A stretch of 64,000 nt of DNA from Dromaius novaehollandiae (GCF_036370855.1 NC_088108.1:12671448-12735447), one strand, 5' to 3'; positions 23,511 through 38,700 are shown, counted from the first letter of the stretch. Translations and numbers: made by a program. Notes: a model not told the origin generated them from the letters alone.

Positions 23511-23649
23511 GGGTGAAATTCACTCCTGGGCAGAGGGCCAGCCCTGAGTGATTCATCATGAAAGCCCCCAATTAAGACCTCAAAACAGGGCTTAAGTGGG
23601 ACTTCAGTGCCCTAAGCCTTGAGCTGGCTTTCTGCAAAGGTGGGGGGGA
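23511..23649. repeat. Palindromic MITE-like repeat, copy A
   Basis: The left end starts 'gggtgaaattcactcctggg' and continues 'cagagggccagc'. The right end 'gctggctttctgcaaagg' is its imperfect reverse complement. It shares the left end with the element at 35609-35712 (about 25 of 29 positions). The structure suggests a non-autonomous DNA transposon or another fold-back repeat. Confidence 0.55.
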
Positions 23650-26600
23650 ATGTTCCTCCAAATGAATTATGCATAATAAATAATGCATTCTATTAGTTTA
23701 GCCTCTTTTTCTTGTTTCCTTGAATTTATTTAATTGAAATTACTCACCAAATAATTTCTATGAATAATCATAGCCTGCGGATTTCTTTTTTGAGCAGTTC
23801 ATGGTGAGCAGTTCATATTCCACGTTCAGAATGAGAGCCATGTCACTGAGTTGTCATTATGCACAAAGGTCACATATTTCTGGTTTTGCTTCATGACAAG
23901 TAGAAAAAGCTCTTCAAGTAGAGTTTTTCTGGGGCTGAATATTTGGCCATCCTAGTTCAAATTTTCTCCTGTGAGTTTTGAATGTTCATTCAGACTGCCA
24001 TATGTTCCCCAAAATTGTTTCCGTTAAGTAAGTTCATTCCATGAGACATTTGTGGGCAGTAGCTGACTGAACAAAAATCATTTGAGCAATCATTGGCTTT
24101 CATGTTTTTCATCTGGTTTCTTACAGAAATTAGATTGTTCTTTATGCATGTGCACAGTATGTTTATATGTCTGGCTGTCAGTAATGGTCCCCTCCTCCTC
24201 CAAAACGTTTTTAACTAGATCTGATGGAAGGGGGTAGCCATCAGAGATTTCAGTTTCCTATTCCTTAGTGAAAGTAGGTGACTGAGAATTGCCTCAGCCA
24301 AAAGAAAGGTTGCAGGCTGGGCTCATCCGCTGCTATTTATCAGAACATCCATGTCAGAGTTTGGCTCAAAACATGGACTTTGTGTTTCCACTGCTCCCCA
24401 ACCACTTGGGGTCAGGGAGGGGGGATCTTGTTCTTAAGCGTTTACCTTACTGTGTTCAGACTCCTGCAGTACCAAACGAGAATGGGTTGGAATAGCTCTG
24501 TGATTGGAAAATGTTTTCGTTTCAGATCACAAACCCACCATTATTTCCAGGGCTGTTTCAAGGTCTTGTTTTTGCATGGAATCAGTGCGAATACTTCATT
24601 GTGTCAAGGTAGGTGCAAAAAGAGGTTGCAGGACTGAGATGGTGGCTTTTGGTGTCCGAGATGAAGCTAGTTAATGGCTGCTGAGCACAATGGTTGCTCA
24701 ACACAGCACAGGCCAAGAGGTCATCTTGAGTCAATAGTAAAGAAGAAATTATACTGAAAAGGCAAGCAGTTTATCTTTGAAATGGGAGTATAAGAAGTCA
24801 GAATAAAAAAAGAAAAAGTGATACAGTTTTTAGGAAGAGTTAGTTTCTGTTCTCATTTTCTGTGTATAGAATAGTTAAGTCTCTGAGAAAATAAGGACTT
24901 CTTTTTTTCTGCCTTTGCTAAAGAAAAATATTTTCTGATTTCCTGCAGTTTATCCCTTACTACTTTACCACAAACCTTGGTATCTCTGAGCAGTAATCAT
25001 TTACCTGAAAAATATGCCATAATACTTCTCGTTGTAGAGGCTGTTACAGTTACAAATAATGACCTTGAAGCAGAATGTAAAACTCAAAGTGGCATGAAAA
25101 AGAAATTGATGAGACAATTAGAACTTATCAGAATTGTGGTTGCATTAATATTTTGGGGAGAATTGCTTGGAATAAAGAATTCCAGACTCTGGAGAAACCT
25201 TAAAATGTATTTAGCACCTGAAATAGCTTCCAGAGTTGTTGTTGCACAAGGCATGATACAAACATGCATAAAATCCTGACCCAAACTTCAGTCACTGACA
25301 AATCTTCCTTTGTCTTTATGGGACCAGGATTTCAGCTGCGACTTCTCTGGGAATTTTACACCCACCCACCCACAACTCTCAAGTATCTAGTACTTTAGGG
25401 TGATACCACTTTAGGGTGGGATTTAGGTGCTCAGATAGAAAAAGGCCATACTGAGAATCTCCTCCTCTGTTGACAGTGGCCAAACTCTGATGGTGCTTAA
25501 AACCTCTTAATATCTCCATTTTAAACATTAGAGTTTGTCTGTGTCCAAAGTTGTCTTTCTGAGCATCCTCAAAGCTATCTCTCGTCTTAATAGGCTGACT
25601 TCATCCCTAAGCTTTGTTAAATTATTCCTCTGCCTATGTCACCCGAGGGCTTGATCTTGTCAGTAATTTCAGAATACATCAGCTGGGTCTCATCACAAAT
25701 TTGGCACATTAGTTGAAAGGACAACAGGAAGGGAAGAGGTTACAATAATACTTCTACTTTATACTGTAGTCACTGTGGTCCAGGATGCTTCAGTCATCGC
25801 CCTGCCAGCCTGAAGGGATTCATTTTCTGAAGAGTGCCAAGGAGGTTGGAGAGTATTCTGAGGTAGCCAGTGCCGGGGGACACCTGAATCTGCTGCATGG
25901 TCAGTGGGTAAATAAGTGTCCTAACTGCTGTATGTGAGGGTCTAGTTCCCTTGCCCTTCTTTTTCCTAGTCCATTAAGTGCCATGCAGAATGAAACAGCT
26001 TTGACATGAGAGCATGAGCATTTGGCCTCAGTCTGAAGTGTGTGCATGTATCCCACAGCACCTGTGCCATTTCTTGTCATTACATAGCATACAATTTATG
26101 AATAACTCCCCATCCTTTATGTGGCATCTTTTTTACCATCTAATAGTCTTTTTTCCTGCAAAGCAATAAAATGCTTTGTACAGCAGGAGATTTTGACATC
26201 ATAAACCCAAGATTACAACTTCATTTCATGACTGAGCAGCAAGTGAAGCTGGTAGAAAAGGAGTAAAGGACAGCGTAGTCATCTTAGGTAATCAGCTCTG
26301 GCTTGGAGAGGGCTCTTGAAAATTGTGGGCAAAAACATTTATTTGCCCACATACTTGTGCCAGAGTATTTTTGCTTTTCCAGCCATACTGAATAGCACCT
26401 GATCTTTCTACCTAAAAATCCTGTTGTTCTTTTGCATATAGAAGTCATTTGGATTTATATTTCTAGCTGGTGATACTGGTGTCCTTGGAATAATAGAAGG
26501 ATGGGTTTGTTCCTTTATAGGAACAAATTTGGTTAGGAGCCAGTAGAAGAGCCTGATCATCCCAAGTGCAAGCATTGTAATACCTTCTGTTGCAGAGCTG

Positions 26601-29600
26601 TCATGGCTTTCTGAAGCTTGTCTTCCCTGATGACAGCTGGTTGTTTACTTTTGATAATTAGTTTTTTTACTAATATAAACACCTGTTCTTTTGACAAAAT
26701 ACTTCAATATCAACCACTAATGGTTCTCCTTTTGCAAATCACATGTTACACTGTATCTGTAGCAGAACTGGGCTCAAAGGCCAATATATTGTACCTACAA
26801 ATTTCCCTCCAAAACATTTTAGTTGTTGTTATTTTTGCCCTTTTTGTCATTAACTTTTGTATTTAGTATTATTAGTGTTTTGGTACTGCAGGAACATCTA
26901 ATGACCTGAGTCATAGACCAAGACCTCATTGTTCTATTGTTAGCTATTGTTTTGCTTATCTGTTTCTTTCTTCTGTTGACTGAGTATACTAGTGAGAAAG
27001 TGGTTTTATCATTTTTGTTCAGCTCCCTAAAAGGTTTAGATCTAGAATTATACTTGTATGGGGTGCTGTACGCACATACAGAATGATAGCATTTGCCAGG
27101 TAGTTTACAGTGACATACGGAGAATTTCACTGTTTTTTAAGCTGAATGTGGCGGTGAAAGATGAACCTCTGAAAGATAGGTGCAGTTAGATTGACAACTT
27201 GTATGTCAGCCTTCTTTGCTGGTGTCATTTGAAATTGCTGAAATACAGTGTTGCCACTCCCTCCCTCCATCCCCTGAAATGCAGCTTATACTGGAAATGC
27301 TGACAAGACCATTATCTTTTGAGATGGCACCATGCACTGCTTTAAATACTGGTTATGAATGTTAATGTGTTATCTGAAAGATATTTCTTCCACATGTAGG
27401 CAGCCCAGGATAGAGTCTCAGTAATAAATTTAACGAGAGCAGGAAGACACAGTATGCTTATGTGAGTATTAGAATGATTGGCATTTTTGCAAACAGCGTA
27501 TGATAAGTGGTGCAATTTTATTTTCAAAGTTTAATCAATAGAGAGCTCTTTGATATTGCTGTGTACTTTGCAAATATATGCTTCCTTGGGATGACAGCAA
27601 AACAACTTTGCTATGGTGGTGTGTTTATGCTTCGAGTTTAGTCAATCTGCTTTAGTGATTGTCATAAATTTTGATGTTCCAAAAGATAAATAGAAGCTAT
27701 AAATGCTTTGGGGTTGCATTCACCCATCCTGCTGCTAGCCTGGAACATCTGGCTTTGCAATGGGTTAAAAGGGTACGAAGTCCATCATTGTACCAAGCAC
27801 AAGAGCATGGTCTATATACTGGTTTATTCCCATATATTGTAAGCTCTTGTCAGCTACTGCATAGGAAACTGAGGAGGGCTTCTGAGGGCTTAAGAAAGAC
27901 TTTGGTAATGCTTTGTGTTACCTTTCAGGAGTGAATTTCTCCTGAGATGAAGGGAGGCAGAAATGCCCTCCACCCCCACTACAGGGAGGACACAGCATTA
28001 CACTGCTGCCCCCGCCCAGTAATTTCGATCCTCGTGGGTGGCTGGAAGTGGGTGAAGCTCTTGTTGTGTGGGCATGCATATCCATCGAGTCAGAAATCCC
28101 TGGGCTCGTTCCTTCACTTGGTCCTGGGTACTAGTACTGGTGCTTCTTAGGGAGATCCCGAGGGTGCAGAACCTCTCTCACCCTTCTCTGGGGCCTTTCA
28201 CAGAGAGGACTTTGAAGAAGTGCCCTATTGATCTGGGTGGGTATCCATTTTGCTGAGAAAACTCTGATTGTCTCTGTCAGTTTTGTTCTTGAAAAAAAAG
28301 CTGAAACTGAAGTTCAGTTGAGAAGTTGAAAGCTGAACTTTGAAAGGACAAACATTTGTAAGCTAGCCATGCCCACCAAGAGCTTTGATGCCAGCACAGC
28401 TGGCTCCATACTGCAGCAGCCTGCACAAATTCATGCTGGACCTGCAAAACAGATCTCAAGGAAGCCTGCTTGGCACAGAAGGCTGTTAACGATCTATTGA
28501 ATGTGTCAGTGTAAGGGCACATGGTATGAACTTGGAGATAACCTTTGGCAGGGAACACTCTCTCATTCTCTCTGATAAAAATATAGTAACTGGTAGGCAT
28601 TTGGGAAACAAGGGAGCTGAAGCATTTCGGGTGACTTGACGTGAATTTAATGAACTGCCACTAGCACTCATGCAAAACTTCCAGTGATGTCAGTAGGAGA
28701 TCGGTGCCTGGCACCACTGCAGAGTATGACCTGGTGGGCATGGGGCTGGGTGCTGATCTCAGCAGCAGGAATTCCTCTGGAGGCGTGAGGGGTTACACCA
28801 GTCAGACATCAGCCTAAGATCAGCGTTTCTGCATGATGGGCATGTGAGATGAGTTGTTATAGGCACCCATGAAGAAATAGGTCTTTGAAAATCTATTATT
28901 TTTAACACTTTCTACTTCCAGCGAGAAGATACTGTCCGAATAGCCAGATACTGCAGTTTCAGTTGTTGTTCCACTTACTCTCATACAGACAAAAGATTCA
29001 AAAGGATGAGCTAAAGAGAGCAAAGGGATTTTTCTCCCTTTTATGTGTATTTATTATGAGATATATGGGGGGGGGGGCAGAGGCTGCATATGTATAAGTA
29101 CACATATATATGCACATGTGTTTATTTAAATAACAGATACTTTCCTTTGCTGTCCCTAGCCAACATGTATTTTGTGCTGCCTTTGTAAATGCAGAAATGG
29201 CTGATTCTTTTGCCTTCTTTGTGCTATCTTTACTTATGCTGAATAGCAGCCGATACTTTAATTGGGCTGACTAAACTGAGTGTGTTTGCCTTTGGGACTG
29301 GACCCTTTTCAGTGAGAAGAGAGGGTGCCACAGACTAACTGTTCCGTCTTTATCTTCAATCAAAACTCCATTAAATCAGACCTGTAGTCTGCAGCAAGGG
29401 ACATTCTCCACTGCACTGAAAGGCATGGGACAGGCTGGAGACTCACAATTTTTAACGTTATTTAGATCCTTAAAAGGAGAATTACCTGAAGTTTTTTCCC
29501 TCTTTTTTGCTTTTTTTAAGAGTTTTTATTAATCCCTTCATCTCTGTTGGTGTACTCATATACTCTCTTCTTAAGAAAAATACCATGTACTTTTCAGTTT

Positions 29601-32600
29601 ATTAAAAACCATTTTGATAGACAGATTCTACTAATTCTGCTTTTTAAATGAACTAAAATGAACATAGTGCAGGTACATTGTATTAAAATTTGTGCATCAG
29701 GTCTTCCTATATATTAATATGAACCAGGTGGTTAATCTTGATTTATGCTTCACTGAGCGCTAGCAGTATTCACTGCTTGGGCACTGAATGAGAATTTGAT
29801 TTTCAGTTGGCTACATGGTTTTTGGAAAATAAAAGAAGAAATAGTTTAGGGTACTACCATTCAAAAAGTCTTTGGTGAAGGTGGCAATCTAGGCAACTAA
29901 GTTTTTCAGTCCTACTGCGAACTTTACCCTTGATTCAGAAATGTAAATAATATGCTTCTTTTTCACTGTGTTTGAAAGGTTGCCTTTGGCTGTATGAAAA
30001 CATGCTCCTTGTATCCATATAGGAACAGTGGTCAAGTGACTTACCCATATGGCAGTAGGAAAATCACTTCCATGCACCCAAAGAGGGCTCTCAAAGCCTG
30101 TCTCCCACTGCCAGTACAACCAGTCCTCTTACAGGAGACCATGGAGGGTTTGAGACAATAGATTTAGAAAACTGTTGGATGGAGTTGATCTTGTAGTTTC
30201 TGTTGCATATATCCCCAAACTTTTCTTCTTTGTATGTGTGGCTGAAAATAGAACTATGTATTTTTTGTGCGTATCCTTTCTATGTCAGTATATACGAAGA
30301 AGAAGAGCATGTCGTGTAGGTGGGAGACATCATCGTGTTCTTTTACTTAATTTGTAGCTGAATTGATTTTGCAGATGAGAGAAGGTGCATTCTCAGTCCT
30401 CCCCCCGCTTCAAAGTTTCCCTCTGTCATGTTCACTTCCAGCCTTTGCTCCCACGTGCCTTTAAACAGTACTGTGTATTCTGTTCTCTAAACCCTTATCC
30501 ATAATCCAGGCATGAGGTGGCTTGAGAAAGTTCAAGAAAGGCACTGTAATTCCAGTGATCATATGGCTCTTCTCATTCTAATAAAGTTCCTTGCTCAGTG
30601 TTAGATTAAAGCAGCTTTCTGTAGCTTCTTTACTATTGCTGTAGAGCACACTTCAGTCATGAAAGAGCAATGTTCTGGATGGATCACAGGATTCTCTTCC
30701 CGATCTTCTTTTTCTATTCCTCTAAGCTCTTCCTTCTCAGCCCTTGGTTTTAGATTGGTTGTACTGAATGTAAAATGCTTGGCAAGAGCAGGACCAAAGA
30801 GAGAGACTAACAAGACACACTTCTGATCAACCATGTTACAAAAAAGATTTAGTCAAACTGGAAGAGGCACAGAGAAAGGACTGCTGTGGGAGTGCAGAAG
30901 AGAAATCTGGCTAACTCCTGTGTAAAAACAGTTTGGAGATCCCTGGGTTATCATAAATAATTGAACTCTGGAACTGGAAGCCACAGCAGTATAATATGGT
31001 GCTGAAACTACTTGCCCTAATGTGATGCAGGGGTGAGCGGATGCCTCTACAGTGTTTATGAGCTAGTGCAAGCTGCACTTTGCTTCATTTCTTTGAATAG
31101 ATTGAGGAACCCAGCCTGTTAAAAAAGAGAAGCTAACAATGCTTCCCTTGTTCTACTCCTACAGCCCTAGTGGCAATGTAATCCACTCTTATGCCCCAAC
31201 TAACCCCTGTGCTCTCCTGCTAAGGACACAGGAAGTCACAAAGTGGTGATTCCCAACTGGGCAACGGCAAGTGAGCGGGAGCTAATAGAAGAACATAGGT
31301 TCTCACATTTTTCCCAAATGTTCTTGTGCTAAATTTACATGGCCACCTTTAGTTTTCAGAGCTGATGACCCATCTGGGATACTCCGTGAGTGCCATACAG
31401 TCAATCAGGCTTAGCTTCAGAAATTATCTTGACCACTGCTAGAGCCAGGAGTTTTGCTTTTGCGTTCTAGCCTACATTTTACAAGCACAGATTTGGTGTG
31501 CCAAAGAGGAAGACTGAAAGGCTCCTCTGAGCGCATAGGACTTCGGTACCCCTGTATTGTATAGCGGTCAGCTTTGCTTTGGATCCTTACCAGAGTCAAA
31601 TGCTAAGTAGCTACAAAGAGCCTACAAACAGGGTCAGTGCATGGTTCTTTTGCAGCATTTCCTTGACACTTACGCATTTCACACCTGACGTCATCTAAGA
31701 TTTCTTCTTAGAGATCGTTTCAACGCAACCTCATTCGAAACATCTCCAGGCATCCAGGAACATCTTGAGGGTTTATTGATTTCAGCCAACTCACAGCACA
31801 CTCTTAAAGCTTGGCAGTCTCTTTTTCCATAGCTTTGGTATTCTGCTGTGTCAAAGCAAACAGGCATCACTTGACACAAACAGATACAAACTGATAAACT
31901 GGAGATACAAAGCAGTGAGCTGTGGGTTTTCACAATGAACTATTGGCTTTAATGGAAGCTGGGTCACAGATTTCCCCACTGGCTTTGAAACTGTGAGCAA
32001 AACAAACTGCCAAGTTTATTTGACATTTAGTATGATACTACTGTTAGTATCAGTGCAGTGCCAAGGAACCCTGACTGTGGCCCAAATCTCCATTATGAAT
32101 GGTAAAACACAGATGAAGATGGGCCTTGCCCCAATTGTAGCTATCAAGCAAAACAGACATTCATTGACACCTGAATATTAGAATAACCTCCAAAGAGCAG
32201 AAAAGACAATCTGCTCTGAAATATGTACTGGTTTTTGATGATGCTGCAAAACAAGTTTTGCAGATTCTGTACAGAAGATTGCCTGATAATGAGTCACTTT
32301 TGAGACTTTTGAGTAATTAAAGATGCTTTATGTAATTGCTCAGTGTTAAGAAGGAAGCTATATTCACAGCACTTAGCAAGTTATGGATGTAAACCCATCC
32401 TTTCCTGGCATCTCCTGCAAGTAGTATATTACCTTGTTAACAGGCAAAATGCCATCCAAGCAGATGAGCTCAAGTAGGCAGCCAGAATACCATGTAGGTT
32501 CATCAAGTGTGTTCGTTGAGGTCAAAACTCCTGGAAGGCAAAGCAACAAAGGTGCTGTGTCCTGAGCTTCTGGCGCTGCCATGTGCTAATTGGATAGACT

Positions 32601-35600
32601 GTGTCTGTCTTAGCTGTGATCAGAGTTAATACCCAAGATCAAAAGTTAGCTCAATGAAGATAAATTTGCAGCATGAGAGAATTTGTCGTGTAATTAAGAG
32701 TTACTGAAAAATGGAATAAGCAAAGCATCGATGTTATATAGGTGTGTGTAGCAGAGCATAGAGCGGCTAGATCCTGAGGCAGTCACTGAATCTGAACAGT
32801 TTGCCATACAGTTTAAGGAAAATTAAGGGTCCTAAAAGCAGTTTGAAGTTATAGGATATAAATAGCAGAGAAGAGAAGACTCTTCCAGCTAAACCGCATC
32901 CTTGCTAGCTATTCTCACTATATTAAAATTCCTCCCTCAGCTTTTCTAATCCCATGGCCCTCGAACACACTACAGGATTTTCTGATTGCTACACCATCTT
33001 TTCAGAGATCCTGAGGGAATTAGCACATCACCATAAGAACATGTAATGACTGTTCCTATACTATGGCAAAAGTGGCTCTTGACTGCTCTCTTTTGTGATA
33101 TAGAGGACTCCAGCTGTAACAAAATTGGAGAAATTCTTATCACAGAGGTAGGAGTGGGGAAACACAGTGTTGGGGTTACTCCTCTTCCCCCTTAAAGCTT
33201 CAGCCACTTGTCTTGCCTCTCTCTTGTCCTATTTCTTCACTCAAGAAGGCTGAGAACTTATGAATCATACAAGATGCTGGAACACCTACACTGCAGTAGT
33301 TTTCCTTTTGTAGTAATCGGCAAAATTTTTCTCATCTTTTTCTCTCTACTGAAACACTTTGGGGTAAATGGAAGGCCAAGGCTTTTGAAATAGAGTGCAA
33401 TCTAATCTGGAAACATGGTGGAGCTTTATTTAAAGCAGGCGTATACACACACACCTCCTACGCACACAACCTCCTTTTTTGCCCATGTGAAAAACAATGC
33501 TTCCCTGGAATTTGTGGCCAGCCATTTGTGTGTTACACATTCAGGACACTAAACCGTGATCTGCAGGATAAGGAGGGAGAGGCCAGAAACTATTGCTTTC
33601 CGCTGCAGGACAGGCAGGCAGGATCCAAGATGACAAAGAAGTCCTCTTGGAGACTCTGGTGAGGTATATGCTACACAGGTAGTGAATGCCATCCTCTGAA
33701 AAGCAGAAGCATGCTTACACAGAGGATGGGAACTCAATAAGGATAGGGTTGCAACATGCAGGGCACTTTCCACTCCTAATAACCAGCTTTGCATTGAGGG
33801 GCTGACAGCTCTCAGATGGCTCGGAGCCACCTGCTTCTGGCACCCAGATTGGAACGTGCTGCACTCTAATGGCTACATGAGCTGAGCTGCAAATTTGTTG
33901 TTTTGTTTTACAGGTGTATTGGGTGCACAGAATTAAACAAAAACGTGACTCGAGCCCTCTACACAACACTCATTAGCAGTGGGATCAGCCTTCATTGCTG
34001 TGTGGTGCATGCTAAACAGTTGTTTTCATCGTTCCAGGGCATGAGAATGGCCTTGACATGCTCCTGCTTCTTCTGACATTCCTCGCGTGGCATTTGGAGC
34101 CTGCACTCAGCTTCTCCTGACATGCTGCTGCTGGTGCTCAGGGCTTCAGGGCATGCGTCCAGGGCTCTGCAGAGGTTTTTGGTAGGTTACAAGTGATCAT
34201 ATTTACCAGGGAAGAAAGGAAGCCATTGCTTATTCAGAAGACTGTTAGCAGGATCAGTGCAAGTAATATTTTTCACTTTTTTCTTTGTGCACAGACACCT
34301 TTTTCATTACTTTTCTTTGTCTTGAGGCAAGAGGCGCTTTCCACCATTCTAATAATATAACACCATGGAGCTAGCAGCCTTTCTCTCTCACAGCCTCACA
34401 ATAAATGCAGGGCAAACAGGCAGAAAAAGATCCCCAAAGAAAGGGTGTTGTGTTGTTCTGTATCCCTTCCCCCGTTTTCTGCTTGTTCTTTTCCTGAGGC
34501 CTTTTGACCTAATACAAATGCAGGTAAAACCCTCTGAGTCTGAACCAGCAAAATAGTGAGTGTCAGGGTTAACCTGTGCAAACACCTTCAGAAGGTTTTG
34601 CTCAGGATGGGCTTAGTCAATATACATCATTTTGTTCTCATTTATCTTTTCCTCTTCTTGTAATCCAGACAAGCGTTGCATGGTTTCTGCTCCATAGTTT
34701 GGGTCAAGAACTCACTGGTTAATAGCCAATTATTTCATACCCTAAGGAACTTTTGGGAAAGAGGCTCCTGGGAAGAGTGTAGTTGTTTCAGGAAATTAGA
34801 CTAATATTCACTAGGTGAGATATTTCCCTTTGACCTTGTTCTTAGTGCTGTCCCATCCCAGTGCAAGGCTGAATTTGTTGCTATAAAAGGTATGTTTCAG
34901 ATATGGCATAATAGTTTCCCTGTTTCTTTTTTTTCCTTCTTCTCCACAAAAAGTGGAGGTTTACTGAGGGCATCCTGGCAAAAATCCAGTTAGGTAATTA
35001 AATTCTGCATACTGAAAATTCCCTTTCTAATATCTGTTCCAGAATATGATCTGCTTTTCCTATGAGCACTTTAAAAGGACTGATTTATTTTAACTTAACA
35101 GCTACCTGAATTCCAAAGCCTGCTGAAATTATCCTTGGATGCCTAAACCAGAATGTGCAGTTCCACCTAAAGTAGCTAAAGCTATGTTTTTGCATGCTCT
35201 GTTTTTGTTGTATGATTTTTTGTTTAGACTCAGTTCATGTAAACTCAAATGGTACACAAAATAGATCAGGTTCTGCTAACTTGCAGGAGTAAACCTAATG
35301 GTTTGCTTGGGGAAAGCAAGCACTATTTAAAACCGTATTTTTATTAACATAGGGACTCGGCCATGAATAAATTCAATTTGTGCATCCAGGACCATTTTGT
35401 ACATGCAAAAATACAGTCATAAAAAAAAAGATTGCAAGATAATCTGAGGTGTGCAGTACGCACATCCAGAATAGATGATCCACAGTATAATTTACTGTGA
35501 TTTATTTTTTTAATTTACTTGTGCTGATTTAATTTATTATTGTTTATTCATTTATAGATGGCATTTAATTTCAGTATAAGAGCTTCAGGATGAGTGTTTG

Positions 35601-35608
35601 ATGCTAAT
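23650..35608. other. Twelve kilobases of gene-free DNA
   Basis: All frames are about 120 codons or less and unremarkable. A near-tandem 'ctttagggtg' pair occurs near 25400, a G10 run near 29070 and a possible short reptile repeat at 28665. No RNA gene or intact mobile element recognised. Confidence 0.6.
28665..28740. repeat. Possible degraded sauropsid short repeat
   Basis: The stretch 'aacttccagtgatgtcagta' followed by 'ctgcagagtatgacctg' resembles the 'cttccattgacttcagtggg...ctgcagaatttgacc' repeat known from reptile genomes. Low information and boundaries uncertain. Confidence 0.3.
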
Positions 35609-35712
35609 GGCTGAAATTTATTCCTGGGCAGAGAGCCAACGTGCCACAACCATGTCCCACTTATGCCCTCCAAGCTGTATTTAAGTGGCTTTCTGCTGCC
35701 CTTGGGGTATGT
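35609..35712. repeat. Palindromic MITE-like repeat, copy B
   Basis: The left end 'ggctgaaatttattcctggg' followed by 'cagagagccaac' matches copy A at 23511. The right end 'gtggctttctgctgccc' matches copy A's right arm. The internal parts are shorter and diverged. Same orientation as copy A. Confidence 0.55.
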
Positions 35713-38700
35713 TTTACACAGGAAGCTTAAAGCCTAATGCAAACCTACATCTCCCTCACTGGAGTGAGGGAAAGACACTTTCCCTCTCTTCTACTGTCTT
35801 CAGCAAGAAAATCAAATAACTAGATTATTGGCCCTCCATTTGTGCTCAGCAAGAATGGTTCAAAATCCCATTGTCCTGGACTTTTGAGGTGAAATGTAAA
35901 TTGATAAAGGTAACAACTGTTTTGACTTGGTCTAATATGTCAATAATACACTTATTACCTGATTAAGTGGAATGGCTATGACTAGTCTAAATAGCTAAAT
36001 ATACGTAAGAGATCTGCTGCTTGCCTGTCCAGCTGGAAAAAACAGACAAAAAAGCCCCACCCACGACCACCTTCCAGAAACACAAATTAATGCATGTTTC
36101 CCTTCCTTATTTTGATCTCTGTAAAAGAAAATTAAAGCAAACAAATAACTATATTGCCAGGTTACAATTAAATTACGCAAAACAGGGCTGATAGCGCAGA
36201 GCTTTACTTCTTTGTTCTATTCATACCTTCATATACATTGACTTGAACTTTGACTTTCCTACTCTTAGTCCATTTTTGTTACCTGCACAAGGGTTTTATG
36301 TATTTATTTAGAGCTAAACTCTATTTTTTGCATTGTGTTCTTAGAGAAATAGTGGCATCTGAGACTTAGAGAAGCATTCTAACAGATTTTTAACTAGTTT
36401 ATTATTGACATTTTTCTGCATATTTAGATGTGTGCACATCATGATCAAAAAGATGATGAAACGAATCATTCAGTTATTCAAAATAGATAAGTTGCTCTGT
36501 ATGAGAGGCAAATCCTGAGGCAAATCCCTATATTTTACTCTGTGAAACAGGCTTCTTTAAAAACAGCCTGGGATTTGGTCCTTAAATTTTATTTTAGGCT
36601 GGTTTCTGTACAGGTTTCTTGTTAAAATCTTTGTATTAGTGTTGCTTTGGATTTAAGGTGTATCTACACAGCATTGTATCTACACATAGCTATTGAAATG
36701 AGGCTGTCGTCATGATTGTGTGTGCATGTATTTCGCTCCCCCATTTTGATGAATACAGTCTATTCAGGGAGCAGAGGGCTCTATATCCTTAGAAGATGTA
36801 AGTTGGCAGCTGCTGTGTTCGAGTGAATTTTTTACTGGCCAAATATCTGACTGGAATGATGTAAGTTTAGAATAGAGCCTCCAAAACTGACAAATAAAAT
36901 ACATGTTAATTAGAAGCTGAGATATGTTTTTGTTGCTTTTTGAGATTCCATTACAAGCTTTAGAGTATATTTATATTAATAAGATAACAAATACATAATG
37001 AATGCAGCACTTATCCACCTGAATAACAGTTTTGGAGTTAAAAGAAAAGATTGATAAACAACACATTCCATTAGTTCTCTCTTTTACAACTAATAAACTT
37101 CCAGTTCATTATGTTATTACATGCCATTCCTCATCTTACAAATAGAATCCGTAATTCAGTTTTTCCCAGAGCTGCACATTCTTTAAGTCTACAGACTAAA
37201 TTACCAGAGTACATTTTGTCAATAAAGCTTCTGTTTTGTGGGGGAATAAGGAGGCAGTTAAGTAAAGTAATATGAAATTCAAGCCATTTTTTGTGTCAGA
37301 GGGCATTTATTTGCTTCAGTATTGCTTTTATTCTATTTGTACAATCTCTAAATGATCATTATTATGGAAAGCCCATGGTTAATCACCACATTACATTTCC
37401 AGTGTTTCACATTTTATTACAGACTCTTACACCTGTGAATCTTTAAAGTTGTCTTGAGCAGCAAACTGTCCTTTTGCAAGGCATCACTGACAATCTATTA
37501 GTTCAGCTGTGTACGTCTCTGGAAAATAAAGCTTTCTTCTGTGAGCAGTGGAAAAGCTATAGAGGCAAACGGAAATCACCCATATTTTGCAGCTCCCAAA
37601 CCAAAAGACTTGTCACTTCCCCAGCCAGAATTGTCCAGGGCAAATGGTGAAACCTTGTGCATGTGGAAGTTATGTGGCACTAGTGGGATTAGTATGGTCT
37701 GTGTTGAGTATAACATACAGAATCTAGTCAAAAAAATACAAGAAACCTAGTGATAAAATGCTTGTATAGGGCATGGGACACAGCAGTCTGGGCTCTCCTC
37801 AGCTTGCAGTGATTTAAAACCACTTCTACTGTCCAGAAGAGCATGCAACTGAGGAGGGAGGGGGGAAAACAGTCTAGCCTTTCCTCTCCCAAACCCAGAC
37901 ATTAGCAGGATGCTCAAATAAGGTTTCCAACAGGTTATAACTAATCTCCCCCAATAGAAAATTAAGTCCTAGTGCTGGTGATGCATTGGAGGAGGGTTGC
38001 TACAACCAGTGGGGAGGCTTGGAGCTTGCCCCCTTTCCCTGGCTCCCCCCTTTCAGATTAAAAGCCATCCATTTTTTCCTTCAGTGGAAATGAGCAGTCA
38101 TAACTTTCACCAGAGGGAAAAAAGCCTCTCCCAGGAGCCTAGAGGGTTTCAATTTGCTGCAAGCATGCTAGCAATTATCATCACCTATATAAAGGAACAG
38201 ACGCTAAGTCAGTGTTTGTCTGGTGATTAAGGAAAGGAATGAAAAAAGATTAGTGCTGAATAGGAATATTCAACCCTGGATACAAGCAGGGGTGAATAAA
38301 ATTTTCACTGGTCCAGATGTGTAGGAAACACTATCACATTGTGTTGTGGTACTTCATTACCACCTAATACTTCTTCCCACTAAATTTGTAGTTAATGAAT
38401 ACACAGGTGATTGTTGTCAACTGGTGAAATAATAGAGTCATTGGAGAGCACTTCTTTTAATGAAGGCTCTAAAAAGGTGCAGTGGCAACAGTATAATGGA
38501 GTTACTGTTTGTGAGGATGACAGACTCTAAATCACAAGTGAGAGAACAATGAAAAGCACGTGAAAGGGGAACAAAAAGTTTCTAACTGATCCTTTCCCAG
38601 AGATCACTAGAACAAATCTATTTTTGATGAAGACGCAATTAGCATATGTTCATCTCTGCACCATTCCCTAGCTTAAATGGTAGAGTATGCGTCTGTTTAG

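Noticed and set aside
24977-25279. 100-codon plus-strand frame with hydrophobic stretches
   Set aside because: No family resemblance, no splice or promoter context, and an opposite-strand frame overlaps it.
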